A stretch of 64,000 nucleotides of DNA, taken from positions 34,690 to 98,689 of the forward strand of contig DASPIW010000029.1 in NCBI GenBank assembly GCA_035628915.1, written 5' to 3'. The notes under the pieces are model-generated. The model had not been told where the DNA came from, did no database searches, and was given only the letters and a program-made list of their open reading frames with translations. The position numbers and the translations under genes are program-made. Source of the DNA: JARBUG01 sp035628915 (lineage in GTDB: Bacteria; Bacillota; Sulfobacillia; Symbiobacteriales; Symbiobacteriaceae). Below, piece after piece: positions 42,635 through 51,686 of the stretch; the stretch's first letter is position 1; each line of letters begins with the position of its first letter.

Positions 42635-44086
42635 TCAACGGGCTTCTTGCTGCGCCGCTGCCGGCTCCAGGTGCAGCCAGGAGGGGTAGTGGTCTTTGGA
42701 CGGCGCAGCTTGCGAAATGCGGACCCAGGCAGCCACGCAATCCGGGTCGAAGTGGCGCCCCGACTCACGGAGAATGAGCGCGACGGCTTCTTCATGCGGC
42801 CAGGGCCGCCGGTAAGAGCGGTAGGAAGTCACGGCGTCGTACACATCAGCGATCGCCAGGATTCTGGCGAGCAGGGGAATCTGTTGGCCGCAGAGGCCAT
42901 CGGGGTAACCCGTCCCGTCCCACTTTTCGTGGTGATGCCGGATGACCCCGAGCTCTTCGTTCATGAACCCCAGGCGTTTGCAGACTTCGTAGCCGGTCAC
43001 CGGGTGCCGCTCCACCACGGTCCGCTCCTCGGCGGTCAGCGGGCCCGGCTTATTGAGGATGCGGTCGGGCACCTCAATCTTCCCAATGTCGTGCAGAATA
43101 CCGCCCTGAGCGAGCGCACGCAATTGCTCGGGCGGAACGCGCATGGCGGCGCCCAGCCGGAGGGCTTCAATGGTGACCCGATAGCTGTGCCCTGCCGTAT
43201 AGGGATCGCGCGTCTCCGTCGCCACGACCAGCGCCCGGATGCTCGGAGCCATGCCCGCCTCAATCCGTTCAACCGGGTCGAGCGACATGAGACCTTTCAC
43301 GGCCATGCCGACGGTGGCGCCCATGGCATACTGTCGCCACAGCCCGTACAGGGTGGCGATCATCGAGCCGAGGAGCAGGAAGTGGTAGATCCACCAACTG
43401 GCCCGCCAGAGGTCGCCCGTGACGATAATCACCTGCGAGGCCGCCATCCAGCCGGTGCTGATGAGCAGGGCCATTTGCAGCGGAAAACGTGCGTACCGGT
43501 AAGCGACCCAGTAGTGGCGAGCGGCCAGCGCGACCAAGACGACGACAACCAGCGTGGCGATCCACTTGAGGGGGCTGAGATGAATCGGTATGAACCGCAC
43601 GGCCTGCGGAAACGTCAGCCCCAGGACCACGGTGATGGTCAGAAGTGTTGTCCAGACGGGCACCAGCCACCGCTGCCACTTGGAGAGGACGCGCACTGCG
43701 ATGTGATCGGTCGGACAGGAGGAGAGATAGAGCCAGCCGGCAGAGAGGAGGATGCTCAACTGCGCCGCGATTCCTGGCACTTGTGTGACAGGCAGAAGGA
43801 ATCCGGGTGTTGCCAGCCCGTGGAGCAGGAACACGAGGGCAAGCGAAGAAAACGCCATTGACAGGAAGGTTACGTTGATGTTGCGCAGGCGGGTGCCGGC
43901 AATTCCCACAATGAGGGCAGCAACGGCAGCGAGGAAAGCCGCTCCGCTGACGATATAAAAATGGCCATGGGGAGCAGCATAGAGGGGATCTTCCGCCGCG
44001 TGGAGCCGCAAGTAGGCAAAGACGGCCAGGGGCAGGAGCACAGCAGTCAGGATCCACATCAACGGACGCAGGAGATTCTTTGACAC
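42635..44086 (-). CDS. Membrane-bound HD-GYP cyclic-di-GMP phosphodiesterase
   Basis: GTG 44086 follows GAGGAGGG by 7 bp; 483 residues. The N-terminal half has about seven membrane helices forming a sensor module. The C-terminal half is an HD-GYP domain with HDIGKIEVP and HHEKWDGTGYPDGL intact, so degradation of cyclic-di-GMP is expected. It converges on the regulator gene. A link with nitrate respiration is only positional. Confidence 0.85.
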   Translation of the reverse strand: MSKNLLRPLMWILTAVLLPLAVFAYLRLHAAEDPLYAAPHGHFYIVSGAAFLAAVAALIVGIAGTRLRNINVTFLSMAFSSLALVFLLHGLATPGFLLPVTQVPGIAAQLSILLSAGWLYLSSCPTDHIAVRVLSKWQRWLVPVWTTLLTITVVLGLTFPQAVRFIPIHLSPLKWIATLVVVVLVALAARHYWVAYRYARFPLQMALLISTGWMAASQVIIVTGDLWRASWWIYHFLLLGSMIATLYGLWRQYAMGATVGMAVKGLMSLDPVERIEAGMAPSIRALVVATETRDPYTAGHSYRVTIEALRLGAAMRVPPEQLRALAQGGILHDIGKIEVPDRILNKPGPLTAEERTVVERHPVTGYEVCKRLGFMNEELGVIRHHHEKWDGTGYPDGLCGQQIPLLARILAIADVYDAVTSYRSYRRPWPHEEAVALILRESGRHFDPDCVAAWVRISQAAPSKDHYPSWLHLEPAAAQQEAR

Positions 44087-44256
44087 ACTGAGCCCTCCTC
44101 GGATAGCGGGACGGGTCGCTCGCTGCGCATAACATATTCGCAAAGAAAATCCCTATGAATAAAGACGGATACATACGCGCGACTGATACGGCAGATCTTG
44201 GAAAAAGACGAAGGAAAATTCCCCCGAACTCGGCTAGACCAGTTCCAACCCCGATC

Positions 44257-44265
44257 TGGTATGAT
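44257..44265 (+). promoter_or_regulatory. Extended -10 promoter of glnS
   Basis: TGGTATGAT at 44257-44265 is an extended -10 (TG-n-TATGAT) about 75 bp before the glnS start. No -35 is evident. Confidence 0.4.
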
Positions 44266-44339
44266 TATGCTTGTAGTGTTGGCTCTTCGCATCACGGCCA
44301 CGGAGCCTGGATAAACTAGGAATTCAGAGGTGGTCCCTT

Positions 44340-46016
44340 TTGGCGGAACAGGAGTACAAGCCGACAAACTTCATTCAAGACGTTATTGATGAGGACAAGG
44401 CGGCAGGCCGATACGGGGGACGGGTCCATACCCGGTTCCCACCGGAACCCAATGGTTACCTGCACATTGGACATGCGAAGTCCGTCGTTCTAAACTTCGG
44501 CATCGCCGCAGCCAATGGCGGTCTGTGCAACTTGCGCTACGACGATACGAACCCGACCAAGGAGGAAGAGGAGTACGTCGACGCCATTGAGGCAGACGTG
44601 CGCTGGCTCGGTTACGACTGGGACGACCGGCTCTTCCATGCCTCCGACTACTTTGAGCAGCTGTACGAATGGGCTGAACAGATGATCCGGGACGGCAAGG
44701 CATACGTCTGTGACCTGTCCCTGGAAGAGATGCGTGAGCAGCGGGGAACGTTGACCGAGCCCGGCCGGGAAAGCCCTTATCGTAACCGGCCGGCGGTGGA
44801 AAGCCTGGACCTCTTCCGCCGCATGCGGGACGGCGAGTTCCCGAACGGCGCCCGCACCCTCCGGGCCAAGATTGACATGGCTTCGGGCAACATGAATATG
44901 CGCGATCCGGTCCTCTACCGCATCCTGCATGCCGAGCATCACCGGGCCGGGAAGAAGTGGTGCATCTACCCGATGTACGACTACGCGCATCCCCTTTCGG
45001 ATGCCATCGAGGGGATTACCCACTCGATCTGCACACTGGAGTTTGAGGACCACCGGCCCCTCTACAACTGGCTGCTGGAACAGCTCCAGATTCCGGATGC
45101 GCCCAAGCAGATCGAATTTGCGCGCCTCAACCTGACCCACACGCTGACGAGCAAGCGCGGCCTTCGCCGGTTGGTGGAGGAAGGTCATGTGAGCGGATGG
45201 GACGATCCCCGCATGCCCACGCTGTCGGGCGTCCGCCGCCGGGGCTATACGCCGGAGGCGATCCGCAGCTTCTGCACGGACGTTGGCGTAGCCAAGACGA
45301 ACAGCGTGGTCAGTCTGGCCCAGCTGGAGCACTTTGTACGTGAAGACCTCAACCGGCGGGCGCCCCGGATGATGGCCGTGCTGCGGCCGCTGAAGGTCGT
45401 GCTGATCAACTACCCCGAAAATCAGGCCGAGGAGTTCTCGGTTGAGAACAACCCCGAAGATCCGGCTGCCGGCAGCCGCACGGTCCAGTTCTCCCGCACG
45501 ATCTATATCGAGCAGGAGGATTTCATGGAGGAGCCGGCGCCCAAGTACTTCCGCCTGGCGCCCGGGCGTGAGGTGCGCCTGAAGGGTACTTACTTCATAA
45601 AGTGCCAGGAAGTCGTGAAGGATCCCGCGACCGGCCAGATCGTCGAACTGCATTGCACGTACGACCCGGAGACCCGCGGTGGCGAGGCGCCCGACGGCCG
45701 CAAAGTGAAGAGCACAATTCACTGGGTGTCCGCGGACCATGCCGTGGACGCGACCGTAAGGTTGTACGACAACCTATTCCTGACGGAGAATCCGGCCGAG
45801 GGCGGCGACATTATGACCAACCTCAACCCGAAGTCGCTCGAGGTTCTGGCTGGCTGCAAAGTGGAGCCCGGCACTTCGCACGCGGCTCCCGGCACTCGGT
45901 ACCAGTTCCTCCGGCACGGCTATTTCTGCGTTGATCCGGACTCCACCCCGGAGATGTTGGTCTTCAACCGGACCATTACGCTCAAGGACACCTGGGCGAA
46001 AGTGCGCGCGCAATAG
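44340..46016 (+). CDS. glnS: Glutaminyl-tRNA synthetase
   Basis: TTG 44340 follows AGAGGTGG by 7 bp; 558 residues. Class I motifs are present: HIGH in PPEPNGYLHIGHAK, and LTSKRGL as the KMSKS-like loop. The C-terminal anticodon-binding barrel region is complete. The opening NFIQDVIDEDKA and the 558-residue length are those of bacterial GlnRS, not GluRS. It charges tRNA-Gln directly; many Bacillota lack it and use GatCAB. Confidence 0.95.
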   Translation: MAEQEYKPTNFIQDVIDEDKAAGRYGGRVHTRFPPEPNGYLHIGHAKSVVLNFGIAAANGGLCNLRYDDTNPTKEEEEYVDAIEADVRWLGYDWDDRLFHASDYFEQLYEWAEQMIRDGKAYVCDLSLEEMREQRGTLTEPGRESPYRNRPAVESLDLFRRMRDGEFPNGARTLRAKIDMASGNMNMRDPVLYRILHAEHHRAGKKWCIYPMYDYAHPLSDAIEGITHSICTLEFEDHRPLYNWLLEQLQIPDAPKQIEFARLNLTHTLTSKRGLRRLVEEGHVSGWDDPRMPTLSGVRRRGYTPEAIRSFCTDVGVAKTNSVVSLAQLEHFVREDLNRRAPRMMAVLRPLKVVLINYPENQAEEFSVENNPEDPAAGSRTVQFSRTIYIEQEDFMEEPAPKYFRLAPGREVRLKGTYFIKCQEVVKDPATGQIVELHCTYDPETRGGEAPDGRKVKSTIHWVSADHAVDATVRLYDNLFLTENPAEGGDIMTNLNPKSLEVLAGCKVEPGTSHAAPGTRYQFLRHGYFCVDPDSTPEMLVFNRTITLKDTWAKVRAQ

Positions 46017-46024
46017 GGGTACTG

Positions 46025-46057
46025 CAGAGAGGCGCCACTCCGTTGGACGCCTCTCTG
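46025..46057 (+). terminator. Terminator after glnS
   Basis: CAGAGAGGCG and CGCCTCTCTG flank a 13-nt loop; TTCTG follows. Confidence 0.6.
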
Positions 46058-46132
46058 TTCTGTAGTCACAAATGCATAAAACATGGGCTCTACGATAAGC
46101 AACATCTTCACAAAATCCCATCCGTTGTTGTG

Positions 46133-46161
46133 TTGGACAACGTTTCGTTCAGGTGTATAAT
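46133..46161 (+). promoter_or_regulatory. Sigma-A promoter of the amino-acid ABC operon
   Basis: TTGGAC at 46133-46138 and a perfect TATAAT at 46156-46161 are 17 bp apart, 41 bp before the first gene. Confidence 0.75.
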
Positions 46162-46202
46162 TATGCATCGGAAACTAGGTCCTACTAAGGAGCGGAAGAA
46201 TC

Positions 46203-47027
46203 GTGAAGCGATATTTCAGTGCCATCCTGTCTGGTGTCCTTGCCCTCTCCCTGCTGGCCGGCTGCGGCGGCTCGAAGCCCCAGGCACCGGCTGCGCCCGC
46301 CCCTGCCCCTGCCGCTGAGCAGAAGGCCCCTGAGTCCAAGACCCCGACGATCGACAAGATCAAGAAGGACGGCAAGCTGGTCATCGGCACTTCGCCCGAC
46401 TACCCGCCGTTCGAGTCCCTGGACAAGGACAACAAGGTCATCGGTTTTGACGTGGACATCATGGAAGCCGTGGCCAAGAAGCTGGGCGTCAAGCTGGAGA
46501 TCGTGCAGATCAACTTTGACGGCCTGATTGCCGCCCTGACCGCCAAGAAGTTCGACATTATGGCGGCCGGCGTCTCCGTGACCGATGAGCGGAAGAAGAC
46601 CGTGGACTTCTCCCAGCCCTACCTGATTGGCAACGACGCTATTCTCGTGCACAAGGACAGCGGCCTGAAGCCGGCCAAGCTCGAAGACCTGAAGGGCAAG
46701 AAGGTCGCCGCTCAGCTCGGCACCGTCCAGGCTGACGCCCTCAAGAAGGTCGAGGGTATCGAAGTGAAGGAATACAACCTCTTCACCGAAGCTGCTTCCG
46801 CCCTCGCCGCCAAGCAGGTTGACGCCGTGTACCTGCACTCCGTCGTGGCCAAGTCGTTCGCCAAGGCCAACCCGGTGCTGACCATTGGCCTGGAGATCAA
46901 GGCTGAGGACACTGCCTACGCGCTCCGCAAGGACACCCCGGACCTGACCGCGTTTGTGAACGAGGTCCTGACCGAAATGGAAAAGAACGGCGAGATGGAA
47001 AAGCTCGTCCAGAAGTGGTTCAAGTAG
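46203..47027 (+). CDS. Amino-acid ABC transporter substrate-binding lipoprotein
   Basis: GTG 46203 with AAGGAGCGG; 274 residues. Signal peptide with lipobox (LLAGC), Ala/Pro linker, then a family 3 solute-binding domain (LVIGTSPDYPPFESLD, NKVIGFDVDIMEAVA, DIMAAGVSVTDERK). The ligand is a polar amino acid or close analogue; the exact one cannot be read. It is first in an operon with permease, ATPase, aminotransferase and lutBC. Confidence 0.93.
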   Translation: MKRYFSAILSGVLALSLLAGCGGSKPQAPAAPAPAPAAEQKAPESKTPTIDKIKKDGKLVIGTSPDYPPFESLDKDNKVIGFDVDIMEAVAKKLGVKLEIVQINFDGLIAALTAKKFDIMAAGVSVTDERKKTVDFSQPYLIGNDAILVHKDSGLKPAKLEDLKGKKVAAQLGTVQADALKKVEGIEVKEYNLFTEAASALAAKQVDAVYLHSVVAKSFAKANPVLTIGLEIKAEDTAYALRKDTPDLTAFVNEVLTEMEKNGEMEKLVQKWFK

Positions 47028-47044
47028 CAGAGATCGTTTCCCAT

Positions 47045-47080
47045 GGGGGCGGGCAACACCGCCCCCTCACTTCCTTTTTT
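47045..47080 (+). terminator. Attenuator between binding-protein and permease genes
   Basis: GGGGGCGG-GCAACA-CCGCCCCC is followed by TCACTTCCTTTTTT. It probably lowers permease and ATPase expression relative to the binding protein. Confidence 0.7.
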
Positions 47081-47093
47081 GGAGTGTGTTGGC

Positions 47094-47747
47094 ATGGATT
47101 GGCACTTAATGCTGGAGAGCATTCCCTTACTGCTGAAGGGCGCTGTCACTACCCTTAAGATTGCCGCTATTTCCGGGTCCATCGGTGTCTTTCTCGGTAC
47201 GGTTATTGGGCTGGGCAATACCTGGGGCAGCCGGCCATTGTCGGCCCTGCTCCGCGTCTATATTGAGTTTCTGCGGGGAACCCCGCTTTATGTGCAGCTG
47301 CTGATTGGCGTCTTTGGCATTCCGGCCGCTCTGGACATTCAGGTAGATGAGTTTACGGCGGCAGTCATCATCATCGGCGTCAACTCCAGCGCTTATGTGG
47401 CAGAGATTATGCGCGGCGGCATTCAGTCCATCGACAAAGGGCAGATGGAGGCGGCGCGTTCCATGGGCATGACCCATGGGCAGGCGATGCTCTACGTGAT
47501 TCTGCCCCAGGCGTTCAAGCGGGTCATTCCCCCGCTCGTCAACGAGTCGATTACGCTGATCAAGGAAAGCTCTCTCGTGGCGGCGGTCGCTCTCGTGGAG
47601 CTGACCCGCACGGCGCAGATGATCTCCAGCCGGACCTACAAGCCCTTTGAAGTCTACATCATGTCGGCATTGGTCTACCTGGTGATGACCCTGACCCTGT
47701 CCAACATCGCATCCCGCCTGGAGAGGAGGCTGAAGGCCAGTGATTAA
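47094..47747 (+). CDS. Amino-acid ABC transporter permease
   Basis: ATG 47094 (MDWHLMLESIPLLLKGAVTT) after GGAG is preferred to the upstream in-frame codon. The 217-residue protein has five membrane helices and the HisM/GlnP signature ending in the EAA loop EAARSMGMTHGQAMLYVILPQ. It probably works as a homodimer, as only one permease gene is present. It overlaps the ATPase gene by 8 bp. Confidence 0.93.
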   Translation: MDWHLMLESIPLLLKGAVTTLKIAAISGSIGVFLGTVIGLGNTWGSRPLSALLRVYIEFLRGTPLYVQLLIGVFGIPAALDIQVDEFTAAVIIIGVNSSAYVAEIMRGGIQSIDKGQMEAARSMGMTHGQAMLYVILPQAFKRVIPPLVNESITLIKESSLVAAVALVELTRTAQMISSRTYKPFEVYIMSALVYLVMTLTLSNIASRLERRLKASD

Positions 47748-48462
47748 GATCGCAGGACTGCATAAGCGCTTCGGCAGCCTCCACGTCCTCAAGGGCATCG
47801 ATTTGGAAGTGAAGCAGGGCGAGGTTGTGGTCGTAATCGGCCCCTCGGGGTCAGGCAAGTCGACACTGCTGCGCTGCATTAACCGGCTGGAGGCGCCCTC
47901 CGGCGGCACCATATCCGTGGCCGGCGAAGTCGTTCCGGCGGGGGGCCGCGGGCTCGACCGCGTCCGGGAAGAGCTCGGCATGGTCTTTCAGCGCTTTAAC
48001 CTGTTCCCGCACATGACCGCACTCAAGAACGTCACCCTCGGGCCGCTCAAGGTCAGGAAAATGGGTGCCGCCAAGGCGGAAGCCCTGGCCCAGGAGCTGC
48101 TGGCCAAGGTAGGCCTGGCCGACAAGGCCCACGCGTTCCCTTCGCACCTGTCCGGCGGCCAGCAGCAGCGCGTGGCCATTGCCCGTGCCCTCGCAATGCA
48201 GCCCAAGGCGATGCTGTTCGACGAGCCCACTTCCGCCCTGGACCCCGAGTTGGTGGGCGAAGTGCTGGAAGTCATCAAGCAGCTGGCCCGGGAAGGCATG
48301 ACCATGATGGTCGTCACCCACGAAATGGGCTTTGCCCGTGAAGTGGCCCATCGCGTGATTTTCATGGATGAAGGCCGCATTGTGGAAGAGGGGCCACCCG
48401 AGCAGATTTTCCGCCAGCCCCGGGAAGAACGGACCCGCGCCTTCCTGCGAAAGGTGCTGTAA
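47740..48462 (+). CDS. Amino-acid ABC transporter ATPase
   Basis: GTG 47740; 240 residues. All motifs are intact: Walker A GPSGSGKST, Q-loop MVFQRFNLFPHMT, signature LSGGQQQRVAIARAL, Walker B AMLFDEPTSALDPE, and H-loop VVTHEMGFAREV. It powers the transporter encoded just upstream and belongs to the GlnQ/HisP group. Confidence 0.95.
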   Translation: MIKIAGLHKRFGSLHVLKGIDLEVKQGEVVVVIGPSGSGKSTLLRCINRLEAPSGGTISVAGEVVPAGGRGLDRVREELGMVFQRFNLFPHMTALKNVTLGPLKVRKMGAAKAEALAQELLAKVGLADKAHAFPSHLSGGQQQRVAIARALAMQPKAMLFDEPTSALDPELVGEVLEVIKQLAREGMTMMVVTHEMGFAREVAHRVIFMDEGRIVEEGPPEQIFRQPREERTRAFLRKVL

Positions 48463-48465
48463 CCT

Positions 48466-49686
48466 ATGGACTTCGAGCGGTTTTACCCGCCAGCCGTGCG
48501 GGCGGCCCTGGCCTACGAGCCGCCCGGCGCCTGGATGCCCCGCATTCGGCGCCCGGACACAATTCGGCTGAACCGGGGCTATCCGTTCCCGGCGGCGGTG
48601 CCGGTGGCCGACCTGGGCGCCGCCGCGGCGGCGCTGCTCGCCCGGGAGGGCGATGCGCCCTTTCACTACCTGGGGAGCCCGGCCATGGGGAGGCTTCCCC
48701 AGCTCCTGGCGTCCCGGTCTGCCCAGCGCGGCATGCCGGTGGGCGATGGGGAGCTGATGGTGACCATGGGCGGCGCCCAGGCAATCGACCTGACGGCGCG
48801 CATCCTGCTCGGGCCGGACGACCTGGTTGCCGTGGAAGCGCCAACCTATATGGAAGCTTTGGAAACCTTCCGCAACTATACGCCGCACATCATCAGCTAC
48901 CGGATGGATGAGGACGGGCTGGACGTGACGGCCCTTTCGGTTGACCTGGCGGCCCGCCGGGCTGCCGGGCAGCCTCTTCCGAAGCTGCTTTACACCATAC
49001 CCTCTTTCCACAACCCCACCGGCACGACCTTGAGCCCGGAGCGGCGGCGTCAGCTGCTGGCCATGGCTGAGGAGTATGACTTCCTGATTCTTGAGGATGA
49101 TGCTTACGGGGAGCTGGCCTTCGGGGAGATTCCCATTCCCCTCAAGGCCCAGGATACGAAGGGGCGGGTGATTTACGCCGGGTCGCTCTCGAAGACGATT
49201 GCCCCCGGCCTGCGCCTGGGGTGGGTGCACGCTGCGGCGCCCCTCGTGGCGGCCATGTTCTGCTTCAAGAAAGACCTGGAGAACCCGTATGTCCAGGCGC
49301 TCGCTGCGGAGTATCTGAGCACCGTGGACTATGGCGCCCGGGTGACGGCGCTGCGGGAGTCGTACCGGCAGCGGCGGGATGCAATGGTGGATGCCCTACG
49401 GCGTCATACGCCCCCGGATGCCACCTGGACGGTGCCACAGGGCGGTTTCTTCGTGTGGGTGTGGGTGCCTGGCGCCGACACGGTCGCGCTCCTTGAGGCC
49501 GCGCTGGATGAAGGCGTGGGCTACGTGCCCGGCAAGTACTGCTTCTTTGGCTCCGGTGAGGGGCGGGAACATCTGCGGCTCTCCTTCAGCTACCTCTCAC
49601 CCGAGGAGATGGAGCGGGGCGTGGCCATACTGGGTCGCCTGATGGGAGGGAGACGCGGTGACCCTGCGGGAGCGAATCCGCGTTGA
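48466..49686 (+). CDS. PLP-dependent aminotransferase (2-aminoadipate/aromatic type)
   Basis: ATG 48466 is 3 bp after the ATPase stop; 406 residues. Class I/II fold with NPTGTTLSPERR, the PLP-contact ILEDDAYGEL, the Schiff-base Lys in SLSKTIAPGLRLGW, and a C-terminal Arg region (LRLSFSY). It resembles stand-alone LysN/ARO8-like enzymes, without the GntR domain of MocR proteins. It would convert the imported amino acid to a 2-oxo acid. It overlaps lutB by 29 bp. Confidence 0.88.
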   Translation: MDFERFYPPAVRAALAYEPPGAWMPRIRRPDTIRLNRGYPFPAAVPVADLGAAAAALLAREGDAPFHYLGSPAMGRLPQLLASRSAQRGMPVGDGELMVTMGGAQAIDLTARILLGPDDLVAVEAPTYMEALETFRNYTPHIISYRMDEDGLDVTALSVDLAARRAAGQPLPKLLYTIPSFHNPTGTTLSPERRRQLLAMAEEYDFLILEDDAYGELAFGEIPIPLKAQDTKGRVIYAGSLSKTIAPGLRLGWVHAAAPLVAAMFCFKKDLENPYVQALAAEYLSTVDYGARVTALRESYRQRRDAMVDALRRHTPPDATWTVPQGGFFVWVWVPGADTVALLEAALDEGVGYVPGKYCFFGSGEGREHLRLSFSYLSPEEMERGVAILGRLMGGRRGDPAGANPR

Positions 49687-51055
49687 ACTGAGCAAGACCC
49701 GGAAGCGCCAGGCGATTGCCGGTGCCACCTGGGGCGGCGTGGTGGCGAAGTGGCAGCAGTGGAAGCGCCTGGAGCAGGAAGGGCGCCTGCAGGATCTGCG
49801 GGACCGCGCCCGCGATGCCAAGAACAAGGCCCTGGGTAACCACGCACAGTATTTGAGCCAGTTCGTGCAGCAGGTGCAGGAGCGGGGCGGTCAGGTTCAC
49901 TTCGCCGGCACGGGGGCGGAAGCGGTCCAGCAGGTGCTGGCCATAGCCCGCCGGGCCGGAGCCGCGCGCGTCGTGAAAACGAAGTCGATGGCCACTGAGG
50001 AGATTGGGCTGACCCATGCGCTGGAGGCGGCTGGCCTTGAGGCCGTGGAGACCGACCTGGGCGAGTATATTGTCCAATTGGCCGGGGAGCCGCCGTCGCA
50101 TATCGTGGGGCCGGCCATTCATATGGACCGGTACGACGTGGCCGCCGTCTTTGAGCGGAGCCTGGGCGCCCCGGTCTCCAGCAACCCGGAGGAATTGGCT
50201 GCCGTGGCCCGGCGCGTGCTGCGGGAGAAGTTCCTCCATGCAGATATGGGGATTACGGGCGCCAACTTCGGTGTTGCGGAGAGCGGGACCGTCGTGCTGG
50301 TGACCAATGAAGGGAACGCCGACCTGACCACCAGCCTGCCCCGCGTCGTGGTCGCAGTGATGGGGCTGGAGAAGCTGGTGCCCACCTGGGCTGACCTGGA
50401 GCCGTTGCTTACGCTCCTGCCGCGCACATCCACGGGGCAGAACATGACCGTGTACGTGACCGCCCTGACCGGTCCCCGGCAGGCCGCCGAGCCGGACGGC
50501 CCGGACGAGCTGCATGTGGTGGTGCTGGACGCCGGCCGGTCACGCCTGCTGGGCAGTAAGTATCAGGATGTGCTCCGCTGCATGCGCTGCGGCGCCTGTG
50601 TGGATACTTGCCCGGTCTTCCGGCAGGTGGGCGGACACGGGTACGGCACCGTTTACAGCGGGCCAATTGGCGTGGTACTGACCCCCCTGCTCCAGGGCAC
50701 GGCAGAGGCGCGCGAGCTGCTTGACGCCTGCTCGCTGTGCGGTGCCTGTACGGAGACTTGCCCGGTACAGATTCCCCTGCATGAGCTGATTCGGTCGCAA
50801 CGAGCGGACCGAGAGCCCGGCCGAGCAGAGCGTACGCTGCTCAGGCTGTGGGCCTGGGCGTGGTCCAGCCCGAAGCGGTACCGTTTCATAGCCGCGCTGT
50901 TGCGATGGGTCACGTTGCCGTTTCGCCGCAATGGCCGCCTGACATGGGCGCCCGGTCCCCTGGCGGCCTGGTATGCCGGACGCGAATTCCCGGCGCCGGC
51001 GCCGGTGCCCTTCCACAAACGGTGGGCCGACCTCGAGAAGGAGGTGGGCGGGTGA
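49658..51055 (+). CDS. lutB: LutB-like iron-sulfur protein
   Basis: GTG 49658 with GGGAGGGAG; 465 residues. The N-terminal LUD domain (about 60-290) has VVKTKSMATEEIGL and GANFGVAESGTVVLVTNEGN. Two [4Fe-4S] motifs follow, CMRCGACVDTCP and CSLCGACTETCP. In Bacillus LutABC oxidises L-lactate to pyruvate. LutA, the cysteine-rich CCG subunit, is not in the window, so the substrate here may be another 2-hydroxy acid. Confidence 0.88.
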   Translation: MTLRERIRVELSKTRKRQAIAGATWGGVVAKWQQWKRLEQEGRLQDLRDRARDAKNKALGNHAQYLSQFVQQVQERGGQVHFAGTGAEAVQQVLAIARRAGAARVVKTKSMATEEIGLTHALEAAGLEAVETDLGEYIVQLAGEPPSHIVGPAIHMDRYDVAAVFERSLGAPVSSNPEELAAVARRVLREKFLHADMGITGANFGVAESGTVVLVTNEGNADLTTSLPRVVVAVMGLEKLVPTWADLEPLLTLLPRTSTGQNMTVYVTALTGPRQAAEPDGPDELHVVVLDAGRSRLLGSKYQDVLRCMRCGACVDTCPVFRQVGGHGYGTVYSGPIGVVLTPLLQGTAEARELLDACSLCGACTETCPVQIPLHELIRSQRADREPGRAERTLLRLWAWAWSSPKRYRFIAALLRWVTLPFRRNGRLTWAPGPLAAWYAGREFPAPAPVPFHKRWADLEKEVGG

Positions 51056-51600
51056 TCGAGCAATTCCAGGCCGCCCTTGCGGCGCTGGCGAGCACGGCTG
51101 TCGTGTCGCAGGACCCGGTGGCGATACTGGTTCCCGCCCTGCAGGAGCGGGGCATTACCGAAGTGATTGCGTGGGCCGATCCCCTGCTGGAGCAGCTGGG
51201 CCTGCCGGAGGCGGCGCGCCGGGCGGGAATCGCCTGGTACACCGCCGCCCCGGGCAGCGATCCGGCCGAGATCCGGTCGGTGGCGGCCCGCGCCGGGGCA
51301 GGCGTTACCACCGCCGACTTCGCGGTGGCTGAGACCGGTACGCTGGTGCTGATGAGCGGTCCGGGGCGCCCCCGCACGGCGAATGTGCTACCGCCCTTAC
51401 ACGTGGCTGTGGTGCCCGTTGACCGGCTCCGCCCCGATATGGCCGCACTGTTCCATGAGCTGAGTACTGTCGCCGGCGGACGTGGGATGCCCAGCGGCCT
51501 CCACATAGTGACCGGGCCCAGCCGCTCCGCCGATATCGAAGATGTGCTGGTGCGCAAGGTCCACGGTCCGGGTGAAGTGATCGTGATCCTCCTGCCTTAG
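51052..51600 (+). CDS. lutC: LutC-like LUD-domain protein
   Basis: GTG 51052 overlaps the lutB stop by 4 bp; 182 residues. LUD domain with VTTADFAVAETGTLVLMSG and LPPLHVAVVPVDRL, ending in VHGPGEVIVILL. It is the small subunit that partners LutB. It ends the operon before a strong terminator. Confidence 0.88.
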   Translation: MIEQFQAALAALASTAVVSQDPVAILVPALQERGITEVIAWADPLLEQLGLPEAARRAGIAWYTAAPGSDPAEIRSVAARAGAGVTTADFAVAETGTLVLMSGPGRPRTANVLPPLHVAVVPVDRLRPDMAALFHELSTVAGGRGMPSGLHIVTGPSRSADIEDVLVRKVHGPGEVIVILLP

Positions 51601-51605
51601 CAATA

Positions 51606-51637
51606 GCGGCAGTCCGCTGTGGACTGCCGCCATTTTG
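51606..51637 (+). terminator. Rho-independent terminator after lutC
   Basis: GCGGCAGTCC-GCTGT-GGACTGCCGC followed by CATTTTG. Confidence 0.8.
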
Positions 51638-51686
51638 TGCCCCGGCGCCGCAGCGAACGTGGCCCGGGTCACCAACCCTCCCCTGG

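Noticed and set aside
44270..44340. T-box leader for glnS (AGAGGTGGTCCC resembles the T-box core)
   Set aside because: The leader is only about 70 nt, has no specifier stem, and the motif works as the ribosome-binding site for TTG 44340.
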